Of a stretch of DNA of 64,000 nt, positions 16,282 to 24,874 are shown piece by piece (position 1 is the stretch's first letter; each line of letters opens with the position of its first letter). Position numbers and translations under genes: made by a program. A model generated the notes under the pieces. It saw only the letters and a program-made list of their open reading frames with translations. It searched no databases and was not told where the DNA came from. This stretch comes from Anatilimnocola floriformis (GTDB taxonomy: Bacteria; Planctomycetota; Planctomycetia; Pirellulales; Pirellulaceae): contig NZ_JAMLFW010000001.1 in NCBI RefSeq assembly GCF_024256385.1, positions 4,898,001 to 4,962,000 on the forward strand, given 5' to 3'.

Positions 16282-17211
16282 ATGAAATCAATTCTCCCGC
16301 TCACCCTTCTCTTTTGTTGCTCGCTCGTCACCACAGCCGCCGAACCGCAGATCCGTTTCGGCCGCGAACAGACCAAGCAAGTCCGCGCCGGCTTCAAGAT
16401 CGACGCTTCGGCCGGAAGCGTGACTGGCATCGTCGCCACCTGGGCCGTGCCCATGGATTGGCCTGAGCAAAGCGTGAAGCTCGTCAGCGAAACCATCTCG
16501 CCTAACTGCCGCGTGACGTATCGCAATCTCGACGGCGGCGTGAAGCAGCTCGTTGTGAACATTCCCCGCCTCGCCAAAGGAGAGACGGCCAGCGTCGAGC
16601 AGATTTACGAATCCACGATTCGCGAAATCCTGCCTCCGGAATCAACCGACGGTTTCGTGATTCCCACGAAGCTCAATAAAGAACTCACCAAGTTGCTGCA
16701 GCCGAGTCCATACATCGAAGTCAATTCGCCCGAAATCAAGAAGCTCGCCCCCGAGATCATCAAGGGGAAAGATAAAGCCTGGGATCAAGCCGAAGCGATT
16801 CTTAACTGGGTGCGCGAGAATGTGAAATACAAATTCGCGACCGACATCAAACCCGCCATCGCTGCGCTGAAGGATGGCGAAGGAGATTGCGAAGAACTAT
16901 CGAGCCTGTTCATCGCACTCTGCCGTGCGAACAAGATTCCCGCCCGCGCAGTTTGGGTGCCGGGGCACACTTATCCCGAATTTTATTTGGAGGACGCGGC
17001 CGGCAACGGCCATTGGTTCCCCTGCCAAGCCGCCGGCAACACCAAAGAATTCGGCCAAATGTTCGAAGATCGGCCGATCCTGCAGAAGGGCGACAACTTC
17101 AAAGTCCCCGAAGAAAAGGCCCCGCAGCGCTACGTGAAGCAATTCCTGAAAGCGGCGAATGCGCAGGCCGATCCCAAGGTGCAGTTTTTCATGGAACGGG
17201 TCAAAGAGTAG
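16282..17211 (+). CDS. Secreted transglutaminase-like (cysteine peptidase fold) protein
   Basis: 309 aa, signal peptide (KSILPLTLLFCCSLVTTAAE). An N-terminal beta domain is followed by a transglutaminase-like core with the full triad: C203 in GEGDCEELSSLF, H229 in VPGHTYPEF and D238 in YLED. It should act outside the cytoplasm as a protease, transglutaminase or amidase; the substrate is unknown. A good ribosome site (GAGGAAAG) precedes the ATG. It lies 86 bp after its inactive-looking paralogue, suggesting a tandem duplication and an operon. Confidence 0.88.
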   Translation: MKSILPLTLLFCCSLVTTAAEPQIRFGREQTKQVRAGFKIDASAGSVTGIVATWAVPMDWPEQSVKLVSETISPNCRVTYRNLDGGVKQLVVNIPRLAKGETASVEQIYESTIREILPPESTDGFVIPTKLNKELTKLLQPSPYIEVNSPEIKKLAPEIIKGKDKAWDQAEAILNWVRENVKYKFATDIKPAIAALKDGEGDCEELSSLFIALCRANKIPARAVWVPGHTYPEFYLEDAAGNGHWFPCQAAGNTKEFGQMFEDRPILQKGDNFKVPEEKAPQRYVKQFLKAANAQADPKVQFFMERVKE

Positions 17212-17216
17212 GCATT

Positions 17217-17245
17217 GTCGCCTTTCGCTCGGCGAGAGGACGCGG
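17217..17245. repeat. Partial copy of repeat family C
   Basis: GTCGCCTTTCGCTCGGCGAG and the following AGGACGCGGCG match the arms of the inverted repeat at 47353-47478. It fills the space between the transglutaminase stop and the GTG at 17250, so its GAGAGGA may serve as the ribosome site of the next gene. Confidence 0.6.
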
Positions 17246-17249
17246 CGCA

Positions 17250-17921
17250 GTGAACGCAAACTTACGAAAAATCTTGCTCGCTGCGATCACACTGCTCGGC
17301 GTGCGCGTGCTGATCGGCATCGTCTGGGAATATCGCCTCTACTTTCCGCCGAACTTTCAAACCGCTGCGTTTCTCATCGGCCGCGAAGAGACATTCACGC
17401 CGCTCTATGCCGCGGCGTTTTACTCGCACATCATCAGCGGGCCGCCGGCGATTCTATTGGCTGCTTTTTTGCTTTGGAGCAGCAGTCGCTCAGCGCTGCA
17501 GAAGGCCCATCGCTGGGCCGGACGAATTCTGGGGGTGCTGGTCTTCGCCGTACTCTTGCCGAGCGGCCTGTGGATGGCGGGCCGAGCGTTCGCCGGTCCA
17601 CTCGCCGGCATAGGTTTCGCCTCGCTTACACTGAGCACGGCCTGCACGCTGGGCAAGGCGATTTCGCTCGCACGCCGCAGAAAATTCGCGCTGCATCAGC
17701 AATGGGCCATTCGCACATTCTTGCTGCTGGCCTCGCCGCTGTTACTGCGCGTGATTGGCGGCGCGCTGTCAGTCAGCGGTTGGGACATTCCCGCAGCCTA
17801 CATCGCCAACGCCTGGCTGAGCTGGCTCGTGCCGCTCGCCGGTTACGAGGTTTGGCTGCGAAGTAGGCCGGAACAAGCGGTACCCCGCGCAGTTCCGGCA
17901 AGACCGGCGAGTGAAAGCTAA
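17250..17921 (+). CDS. DUF2306 family membrane protein
   Basis: 223 aa with about six membrane segments. The pattern AAAFYSHIISGPPAILLAAF, KAHRWAGRILGVLVFAVLLP and FALHQQWAIRTFLLLASPLL, with conserved His in or near three helices, matches DUF2306. Function is unknown; heme or metal binding has been guessed for similar proteins. The GTG at 17250 is the first start in frame after the upstream gene; GAGAGGA lies upstream, within a repeat. The last 20 residues or so (RSRPEQAVPRAVPARPASES) are encoded by the left arm of a dispersed inverted repeat, so the natural C-terminus may have been replaced. Confidence 0.82.
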   Translation: MNANLRKILLAAITLLGVRVLIGIVWEYRLYFPPNFQTAAFLIGREETFTPLYAAAFYSHIISGPPAILLAAFLLWSSSRSALQKAHRWAGRILGVLVFAVLLPSGLWMAGRAFAGPLAGIGFASLTLSTACTLGKAISLARRRKFALHQQWAIRTFLLLASPLLLRVIGGALSVSGWDIPAAYIANAWLSWLVPLAGYEVWLRSRPEQAVPRAVPARPASES

Positions 17922-17968
17922 GTTTCCGCTTTGCCGGAACTGCGCGAGTACGCTTGTTCCGGCCTACG
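17863..17968. repeat. Inverted repeat, family B, between convergent genes
   Basis: Arms 17863-17901 and 17932-17968 share GTAGGCCGGAACAAGC, then CGCGCAGTTCCGGCAA, with few mismatches. The element overlaps the 3' end of the DUF2306 gene and faces the end of the radical SAM gene. Related copies are at 26329-26368 and 46005-46041. Confidence 0.88.
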
Positions 17969-17970
17969 GA

Positions 17971-19851
17971 TCACGCCGCCTTTCGCGTCCCAATCTGCAT
18001 GAGCTTTGTCGCAGCAGCGGGAGCAACAGGAGCAGTGCCACGACTCGCGAGGGCCTTCGTCTTGGCCGCGACATTTTTCGCCGCTTCGGTCAGCGAGTAA
18101 ATCTGCAGCGCTTCCTCTTCCTCCGAATCCACCACAGGCGTCAGGGCCAGATCGGTGTACTGCTTGGCGGCGGCGTTCTTCTTGATCTTCCGATGCATGC
18201 GTTCGAGATAGAGCGTGAAGCTCGCGAAGCCGGCATACGTGCGGAAGATCTCCCACGCCCGTTTGGCATAGAACACGAGAGGATTTTCGACCGGCATGTC
18301 GCTGCGCCGCGTGGTCCGCACTTTGTGGCGAAACACGCCGCACTGCAGCGGATGGACATGTTCGTAGCGATAGCTGCCGTAATAGGTCGCGATGGCCCAC
18401 TTCACTTTTTCGGCGCCGAACTTCAGCGTCTCTGCGCGGCGCATCAAGGTTTCGATGTGCTCGGGGCTATAGTACTGATGCCAGGCGTCGCGATACACCT
18501 GCTGCCACTCGTCGTCCGACATCTTGCTGTGACTCGTCGTCACATGCTCGAGGTCGTACTTATTCATGTCCTGGTCCATCACCACACCTTCGCGATGCAT
18601 CTTTTGATGATCAGCCGAGCCCGGCAGCGGCGTGAGGATGAAGAACTCCAGAATGTCGATCGGCAGTTCTTTCTGAATGACGGCAATATCCCGTTTGATC
18701 GACTCCGGTGTATCGGCAGGAAAACCGAGAATGTAACCAGCGATCGTCACCACGCCCTTGTTTCGCCAGGCTTGCAACAGCTTGCGATATTCGGTGATGC
18801 GGTTCTGAAACTTCTTGGTGTGAACCAGGTTGTCAGGGTTGATGTTCTCCATGCCGATGAAAACCCGGTTCACGCCGGCAGCCGTCGCTTTCTCGACGAA
18901 GTTCGGAATCTTGTGACACATCGTGTCGACTTGAATCACGAAGCGTAGCGGCCACTTTTCCTTTTTCTTCAGCTCGATGATCCGATCGAAAATGGCTTCC
19001 CAGTTCTTGTTCCGGGCCATGTTGTCGTCGGTGATAAAGAACTGCGTGATACCGTTGGCCACGTATTGCCGCAGCATTTTTTCGACATCGTCGGCGTCGC
19101 GATGTCGCGACTTGCGGCCTTGCACGTTGATGATCGTGCAAAAGCTGCATTGAAACGGACAGCCACGGCCCGCATCGAAGGCGGTGAAGTACATGTACTT
19201 CTTCGCGATCGCGGTCGGCAAAAACGGCGTGACCTGCTTCTGCATATCGGGCAGATCATTGAGATAGTTGTAGATCGGCTTGAGGGTTCCCGCGCTTGCT
19301 GATTTCAGCAAGTCTTCCATCCGCCCTTCGGCTTCACCGGCAAACAGCGACACGCCGAGGTCTTGAACTGCTTTGATGTCGGCCGGCAATTCGGGCAGCA
19401 TCGACAAGCAACCGCTGACGTGAAAGCCGCCGATGACAACTTTGATTCCCGCGGCCCGCAGTTCGCGGCAGATATCGGCCGTGCGCGGAAACTGGTTCGA
19501 CTGCACGCCAGTCATGAAGACCACGCCCTGGCCGTCGTTGGCCTGGATCCGCTTGATGATCTGCTTGATCGGAACGATGGTGTGGCATTCGTCATACGCG
19601 TTGATGACGATCTCGGTGTTGTCGCCGAGCACCTTGCGCTCATCGCAGTCGCGCACAATGCCGAACATGCAGGCGAGAGAATTGGACGGCACGAAGGCTC
19701 GCCACCATTGAATCACGTAGCCGTCGTCATCATAGTGCGAAGGCTTGATGAGCTCGACGTAGAACTTTTTGGTGGCTGTACTTTTGGCAGCCGGGCTCGT
19801 CGTGACCAGATTTGTCGAAGCAGTGGCCGTAGCCGTGGTCGTCGCGTCCAT
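17971..19851 (-). CDS. B12-binding radical SAM protein
   Basis: 626 aa. The N-terminal third resembles a cobalamin-binding Rossmann domain (GVVFMTGVQSNQFPRTADIC, then AGIKVVIGGFHVSG). The radical SAM core follows, with the 4Fe-4S ligands C231, C235 and C238 in RGCPFQCSFC, then FFITDDNMARN and GVNRVFIGMENINPD as in class B radical SAM enzymes. The C-terminal part is helical with a Lys/Ala tail. Such proteins catalyse methylations or rearrangements, often in lipid (hopanoid or bacteriochlorophyll) metabolism; the substrate here is unknown. The ATG at 19851 is chosen over an in-frame TTG at 19863. Confidence 0.9.
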   Translation of the reverse strand: MDATTTATATASTNLVTTSPAAKSTATKKFYVELIKPSHYDDDGYVIQWWRAFVPSNSLACMFGIVRDCDERKVLGDNTEIVINAYDECHTIVPIKQIIKRIQANDGQGVVFMTGVQSNQFPRTADICRELRAAGIKVVIGGFHVSGCLSMLPELPADIKAVQDLGVSLFAGEAEGRMEDLLKSASAGTLKPIYNYLNDLPDMQKQVTPFLPTAIAKKYMYFTAFDAGRGCPFQCSFCTIINVQGRKSRHRDADDVEKMLRQYVANGITQFFITDDNMARNKNWEAIFDRIIELKKKEKWPLRFVIQVDTMCHKIPNFVEKATAAGVNRVFIGMENINPDNLVHTKKFQNRITEYRKLLQAWRNKGVVTIAGYILGFPADTPESIKRDIAVIQKELPIDILEFFILTPLPGSADHQKMHREGVVMDQDMNKYDLEHVTTSHSKMSDDEWQQVYRDAWHQYYSPEHIETLMRRAETLKFGAEKVKWAIATYYGSYRYEHVHPLQCGVFRHKVRTTRRSDMPVENPLVFYAKRAWEIFRTYAGFASFTLYLERMHRKIKKNAAAKQYTDLALTPVVDSEEEEALQIYSLTEAAKNVAAKTKALASRGTAPVAPAAATKLMQIGTRKAA

Positions 19852-19958
19852 GCGAACCCCCAAGCGAAAGGTAACTAGCGAGGGGGAAGCTTAATCCGTT
19901 ATCGGCTGGCCACAAAGTGCGATCATAACGATTCTGTCGGTAACAGCGAAAATTTCGC

Positions 19959-20504
19959 TTAATTCTTGCGAATCGCCGGGAACGCAAAATCGGCGATCTC
20001 TGCTAGCAGCTTCGGCCGGCGGTCTTTGAGTTCGCGTAGCAACTCCAGTCCCTCTTCCTTACCATAGGCCCGCTCGGCATATTGCTGCACCAGAACGCCC
20101 TGGCCATCGGCGCTGAGCTGATAGATGAAAATATTGAACTCGGTGATTTCGGCAGCGGTGTCCCACGTCACAAAGTCGACCTTAGTTCGCTTGCCGTCGG
20201 GGCTCATCAGAACGGCTGCACGAGCTTGCGGATTCTTTTGCTTCAAGGCCTGCACCAGACGCCCGGCGAGCTCACGATAATCCTTGCGTCCCGAGTAAGT
20301 GCGAATCGCGATTAGCGAGCTCCATTCGTCGATCGTCTCATTCTCGGGAACATACTCGTTGAGGGCTTCGAACTGATTGGCCTGTGAAAACGCCAGGACG
20401 TAGGTCTCTTCCTGAAACTCAATCTGCGGCTTGCGACCTTCTGCGGCCTGACAGAAACCAGCAAAGCAGAAGACAGCAACGGCGGTGGCGGCGAACAAGC
20501 GCAT
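19959..20504 (-). CDS. Secreted protein of unknown function
   Basis: 181 aa, signal peptide (RLFAATAVAVFCFAGFCQAAE), then a compact domain with ETYVLAFSQANQFEALNEYV and DEWSSLIAIRTYSGRKDYRE. No catalytic motif is recognised. GGGAG lies upstream of the chosen ATG. The frame is open further upstream to 20747, but that part overlaps the plsC-like gene and lacks support. Confidence 0.75.
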   Translation of the reverse strand: MRLFAATAVAVFCFAGFCQAAEGRKPQIEFQEETYVLAFSQANQFEALNEYVPENETIDEWSSLIAIRTYSGRKDYRELAGRLVQALKQKNPQARAAVLMSPDGKRTKVDFVTWDTAAEITEFNIFIYQLSADGQGVLVQQYAERAYGKEEGLELLRELKDRRPKLLAEIADFAFPAIRKN

Positions 20505-20623
20505 CGGAGAACTCCCAGAAAAGTGGCGTCTCTCCAAATATGGGTCGCAAACCGGCTGTCGGCTGAGAAAGCCCGCGGTAGCGATTGTGCCGGCCGATTC
20601 GTTTATGCGCTCGAACGCTTCAC

Positions 20624-21433
20624 TTACGGCGTTCGTTTTCGCCGTTCTTCGCTGGCCGCGACATCGGCGGCGATTTCTTCTGCCGTCGGTTTCCAGTTTC
20701 GGCCGGCGAGCTTGATTTCGAAATCGGGTTGCCCCGCGAGCACGCAAACTTCTCGCAGCACCCGGAGCATCAATCGCTGCACGAGTTCCGAATCATCTTC
20801 GCGACCGTAGAACTCCGAGACGTCGATCAATTCTCCGACGCGCACTTCGACGCGAGCCCGCATGAGAAACGGACTCCAAGCCGTTTTGCGATACGGCGAG
20901 CCCTGAATGTAAACCGGCAGCAACGGCACGCGCGACTTCAGCGCGATCACAACCGCCCCAGGCCGGCAAGGGAGCAGCAGTTGCTCGGTCATGTTGATCC
21001 GCCCTTCAGGGAACATGCCGACCAGACCTTTGGCCGCCGTGTATCGCAGGGCAGTTTTCGTCGCCCCCGTATCGACGCCGCTCCGGCGGACTGGAATTAC
21101 TTCACAAATGCGAAGGAAGAAACCGAAGAGCGGATTCTCGACGAACTCGCGCGCCACCATCCAATAAATCTTGCGATGCGAGGCCATCTGCACAAAGAAC
21201 GGATCAACACTGCTGCGGTGATTGCAAACGATGACCGCTCCCTCGAGCTCGGGAATCGGCAATTTCTTTGGTAATTTCGCACGCCACTGCCAGCGCACCA
21301 AGATCGATGCGCCGAAATAAAAAATCGCTTGCAGCGGCCCGAACTGGCTGAACAACCGCAAGTAAATTAACCAACTGATCAACAGCGCGACGCACACGCC
21401 CAGCGCGATGAGCGATCCTTGCAGCAAAGTCAC
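20624..21433 (-). CDS. 1-acylglycerol-3-phosphate O-acyltransferase (PlsC-like)
   Basis: 269 aa. N-terminal membrane segment, then the acyltransferase motif I NHRSSVD (71-77, the HX4D catalytic pair) and motif III FPEGRIN (141-147). VPLLPVYIQGSP corresponds to motif IV. It probably acylates lysophosphatidic acid in phospholipid synthesis at the inner membrane; glycerol-lipid or ornithine-lipid acyltransferases look similar. The start is GTG at 21433 with a strong GGAGG 5 nt upstream. It lies 17 bp after a membrane-protein gene on the same strand. Confidence 0.9.
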   Translation of the reverse strand: MTLLQGSLIALGVCVALLISWLIYLRLFSQFGPLQAIFYFGASILVRWQWRAKLPKKLPIPELEGAVIVCNHRSSVDPFFVQMASHRKIYWMVAREFVENPLFGFFLRICEVIPVRRSGVDTGATKTALRYTAAKGLVGMFPEGRINMTEQLLLPCRPGAVVIALKSRVPLLPVYIQGSPYRKTAWSPFLMRARVEVRVGELIDVSEFYGREDDSELVQRLMLRVLREVCVLAGQPDFEIKLAGRNWKPTAEEIAADVAASEERRKRTP

Positions 21434-21450
21434 AACGGCCTCCGCGCGGT

Positions 21451-22851
21451 TTACCGGTCAGCGCTGTCGCTGCTCGGTGGTGGTTCGGCCGGTGGAATCT
21501 GAGGTGGCGGAGTACTCTCGGCAGGTGGCGTAGTGATCTCCGTCGTGTTCACGGCTGGCGGTGGTGTCGGTGGCGCTGCAGTATCAAATGCAACCGTCGC
21601 ACCCGGCGGCGGCGGTTGCTGCGCCGCGGGCGTTTCGTCGCTCAGCATTCCTTTCCGGGCGGTTTCGAGAATCTCTTCGTCCTCTTCGAGCTGGATTTCA
21701 TCCATCTCTTTATCATCGACGGCCAACCGCATCAGCAGGAAAATGGCAGTTGAAGCGACGAAGAAGTAGCTGTAGGCAGCCGCCCGCTCGACGACTTCAA
21801 CCAGGCTAAGGACGAGCGCAACTAGTTCGACGCCCCCCTCGCGCATGATCGGCGCTTCGACGTTGGCTCCCAGTCGAACTTCGGTCACTTGCTGGCGAAT
21901 CAAAGCAATCCGAGTTGCTCCAGCGCCCCATGAAGCACTCCACCAACCAAACTCGATTGCCGAGGTCGCGAAGAGGTGAACGATGAGCAGCCCCAAACCG
22001 CCGAGGAAAATCGCCACCAGTGCGTACCACAAATAGTGGAGTGGCTTGCCGTAGACGTACGAAAACGAATCGCTGAAGGCTTGCAGTGCATCACCATCGC
22101 GCTTCGAACCGATCACACCGTACATCAGCGGCCAGCCAAAGAACAAACCGACAATCAGCCACGCCGCCACCAGCCCCAGGCCGATCACGAAGATCCACAA
22201 CAGCCCCGCGAGAAACACACCGATCTCGAGTCGCATGAGCAAACCCAGCGGTACGACGAGCAAGCCCATCACGCACAGTGCGAAGAGGGGAGCAAGCGGA
22301 GCGAGCGCGTACTGCAGATAGCGAGGCGCAACGAACCGGGCCGCATCGAGCCAGTCGTAAGTCGTATCGCAACCCAACTGCACCAGGGCTTGGCGTGAAA
22401 TCACCCCGCCGAAAAATCCCCACACGGCAGCAGAAATCAAAAAGCCAATGCCGTAGTAAACGACATGCCGAAACGAAGTGTCGGCGCTGAAGATCTCCAG
22501 CGCTGGTTCTGCCAGTCGTTTAAACGGTACCGTGGCGGCACCTTCGAGCGGCAGATTCGTGCCGAACGTGTGCTGCGGAAATTGCGTCATGTTGCTGTGC
22601 GGATGCGTGGCTACGGCTTCGGTCAGCAGCAGCGGCTGACGAACGCGCTCGCGCTCTACCTTCGGCAGGATGAACGCACTTTCCCACCAACCCAGCGAGG
22701 TGAACGCGACGGCCGCCGTCGCCAGCATCAATGGCCCCGGTGCGATCGCGAGACGAAAGCAGCGCATGAGGATGAGCCAGGGAAAAATGTCGCGCCAGAT
22801 AATTTGTCGCACAGCGACGGCTTGCTGTGCGTTTACAGGTTGTTCATTCAT
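21451..22851 (-). CDS. Polytopic membrane protein with Pro-rich C-terminal tail
   Basis: 466 aa. About six to seven hydrophobic helices (LVVPLGLLMRLEIGVFLAGL, LLWIFVIGLGLVAAWLIVGL, HYLWYALVAIFLGGLGLLIV) are preceded by a periplasmic-looking loop and followed by an acidic segment and a low-complexity Pro/Thr tail of about 70 residues. Similar large membrane proteins are common in planctomycetes; I cannot assign a function. ATG at 22851; the ribosome site is weak. Confidence 0.8.
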   Translation of the reverse strand: MNEQPVNAQQAVAVRQIIWRDIFPWLILMRCFRLAIAPGPLMLATAAVAFTSLGWWESAFILPKVERERVRQPLLLTEAVATHPHSNMTQFPQHTFGTNLPLEGAATVPFKRLAEPALEIFSADTSFRHVVYYGIGFLISAAVWGFFGGVISRQALVQLGCDTTYDWLDAARFVAPRYLQYALAPLAPLFALCVMGLLVVPLGLLMRLEIGVFLAGLLWIFVIGLGLVAAWLIVGLFFGWPLMYGVIGSKRDGDALQAFSDSFSYVYGKPLHYLWYALVAIFLGGLGLLIVHLFATSAIEFGWWSASWGAGATRIALIRQQVTEVRLGANVEAPIMREGGVELVALVLSLVEVVERAAAYSYFFVASTAIFLLMRLAVDDKEMDEIQLEEDEEILETARKGMLSDETPAAQQPPPPGATVAFDTAAPPTPPPAVNTTEITTPPAESTPPPQIPPAEPPPSSDSADR

Positions 22852-22901
22852 GGGTGCCAACTCAAGTTGAGGACAGACGAGACAGCTTTATTCTGCTTCC
22901 G

Positions 22902-23468
22902 CTACCGCGCCCCTTCCAGCATTTTCAGAAACTCACGCATCAACGGCGCGTTATCGTGCCACGTTCGGGCCGAGATCAGTCGGCCGTCGATCACCACTTC
23001 TTTGTTCACATACTTGCCGCCACCTTGCTCGACATCGAGTTGGCACTTGGCAACCGTGGTGACACTCTTACCCTGAATGATGTTGGCCGCGGTGAGAATC
23101 TCGACACCGTGACAGACCGAGGCGATGGGCTTGCCCGCGTCGGCCATCTCGCGCGTCACGCGGAGCAGATCTTGATCGTAGCGGATGTATTCCGGCGCTC
23201 GGCCGCCGGAAATGAACATGCCGGCGAAGTCGCTGCCGCGGCAATCGCGAAACGCCATCGTGGCTTTGATGAAGTAGCCGGGACGTTCCTGCGTGATATC
23301 CCAAGGAATGCTGGAGTCTGGCGGAATCTCGTGCAGCACCGTGTGGTAGAGTCGCGCTTCCGGCCCCGCGACGACTACTTCATAACCGGCTTCTTGCAGG
23401 CGGAAGAAAGGATAAAACGTATCGAGCGCCTCGGTAGCATCGCCGAGCGGCATCAAGATTTTAGGCAT
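22902..23468 (-). CDS. DJ-1/PfpI family protein
   Basis: 188 aa, glutamine-amidotransferase-like fold with the nucleophile-elbow Cys in ASVCHGVEIL and the loop FISGGRAPEYIRYDQDLL. Family members are deglycases, chaperones or proteases; the activity cannot be told from sequence. A second member, sharing GGRAPEY, is at 48418-49005. The ATG at 23468 is chosen over an upstream extension that would read through an inverted repeat. Confidence 0.9.
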   Translation of the reverse strand: MPKILMPLGDATEALDTFYPFFRLQEAGYEVVVAGPEARLYHTVLHEIPPDSSIPWDITQERPGYFIKATMAFRDCRGSDFAGMFISGGRAPEYIRYDQDLLRVTREMADAGKPIASVCHGVEILTAANIIQGKSVTTVAKCQLDVEQGGGKYVNKEVVIDGRLISARTWHDNAPLMREFLKMLEGAR

Positions 23469-23495
23469 CGGATAAACTTTCGAAGTACCGCGATT

Positions 23496-23581
23496 CGGCA
23501 GGGCGAGACGCCTGCCGAGCCGAGGTATGCAGAACGACGTCGCCCAGCAGGTCACGGCTCGGCGGGAGCCTCGCCCTCCCG
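23496..23581. repeat. Inverted repeat, family A, second copy
   Basis: Arms 23496-23522 and 23555-23581 pair imperfectly; both carry GGCGAG..GCC..CCGAGCCG or its complement, as at 5737-5835. It lies between the divergent DJ-1 and TPR-like genes. Confidence 0.8.
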
Positions 23582-23688
23582 GGGACAGCGGTCAGATTAG
23601 CGGCGTGCATCTCTCGCGACCAGTAGCCGAGTTTCTCCTGGGCTTGGTACGATAACGTATTCCCGCCCATTGGTTCTCCCGCCCTTCT

Positions 23689-24870
23689 ATGAGCGATGTG
23701 TCCATGAGTTCCGCTGCCACCGCCACTGCTTCGTTCGATCAATTGCAGTCCTCGCTCGCCAGCGGCGGCGCTGCCCAGGTGCTCGCGCAAGCCGCGCAAC
23801 AACTCCGCGACGAAAAGCGCTATCATGAACTATTCGAAGCCCTCAAGATGCAAACCCGTTTGCAACTCGGCTTGCCGTTGCAGACCAAGGACAACAACGA
23901 AGGACTGACGGAAAAGCAGCGCAAGGAACTCGAAGACGGGCTGATCGCCGCCTGCCGTGAGGTCGGCTCGCTGCTGCTCAAGCAAGGCAAGATCCGCGAA
24001 GGCTACATGTACCTGCGCCCGGTCGGCGAACCGGCCGAGGCCCGCGCACTGCTCGCCGACATCGAAGCCGATGAAGACAACGCCGAAGAACTGATCGAGG
24101 TTCTGCTTCACAAGGGCGTCGACATCGGCCGCGGCTTTCAGCTGATGATCGATCAGTACGGCACGTGCAGCTCGATCACGCAGTACGACCAATCGGTCGC
24201 TCGCCGTCCCCGCAGCGAACAACAGCCCGCCGCTCGCAAGTTGCTGCAAAAGGTCCACAGCGATCTGCTCGGCAGCGTGAAGCACGACATTGCCAAGCAA
24301 GAAGGCGCCAACCCGGCCGGCAACACACTGCTCGAATTGATCCGCGATCGCGAATGGCTGTTCCAAGAGAACGCCTATCACATCGATACCACGCACCTGG
24401 CCTCCACCGTCCGCAACGCTCGCGTCCTCAGCGACGCCGCCGATCTGCGGATGGCCCTCGACCTGACCGAGTACGGCCGCCGCTTGAGCCAGCAATTTCA
24501 ATATCAGGGAGACGAGCCCTTTGCCGATCAGTACCCGGCCAACGCTCTTTACTTTCAATCCCTGCTCGGCCAGAACGTCGAAGAAGCCATCGCCTACTTC
24601 GAGCAAAAAGCCGAACTGCTCGACCCACAGTACAACGGCACCGCGCCGCTCGAAACGCTCGTCGACTTGCTCGCCCGCCTGAACCGCCCCGCCGAAGCCA
24701 TCGTGGCCGGCATCAAGATCAAGCCCAAGTGCGTGCAGCCGATCGGCCTTGCGCCGTCGCTGGTCGAACTTGCCACGCAAGCCAAACAGTTCGACGCGGT
24801 CCTCGCCTATTGCAAAGAACAGGGCGATGTTCTTGGATATGCGGCGTGCTTGGCCGCTAAGGGAAAATAA
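23689..24870 (+). CDS. Cytoplasmic helical-repeat (TPR-like) protein
   Basis: 393 aa, all-helical appearance: repeated Leu/Ala heptad-like segments such as QVLAQAAQQLRDEKRYHELF, LIAACREVGSLLLKQGKIRE and LPSLVELATQAKQFDAVLAY that look like TPR units. No signal peptide or enzyme motif. It is a planctomycete-type conserved protein; function unknown, probably a scaffold. The ATG at 23689 has a weak ribosome site, and a second in-frame ATG at 23704 is possible. The macro-domain gene starts 4 bp after its stop. Confidence 0.75.
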   Translation: MSDVSMSSAATATASFDQLQSSLASGGAAQVLAQAAQQLRDEKRYHELFEALKMQTRLQLGLPLQTKDNNEGLTEKQRKELEDGLIAACREVGSLLLKQGKIREGYMYLRPVGEPAEARALLADIEADEDNAEELIEVLLHKGVDIGRGFQLMIDQYGTCSSITQYDQSVARRPRSEQQPAARKLLQKVHSDLLGSVKHDIAKQEGANPAGNTLLELIRDREWLFQENAYHIDTTHLASTVRNARVLSDAADLRMALDLTEYGRRLSQQFQYQGDEPFADQYPANALYFQSLLGQNVEEAIAYFEQKAELLDPQYNGTAPLETLVDLLARLNRPAEAIVAGIKIKPKCVQPIGLAPSLVELATQAKQFDAVLAYCKEQGDVLGYAACLAAKGK

Positions 24871-24874
24871 CGTC

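Noticed and set aside
17971-19851. Radical SAM gene as part of a known natural-product cluster
   Set aside because: No biosynthetic partner genes are adjacent; it stands alone among unrelated genes.
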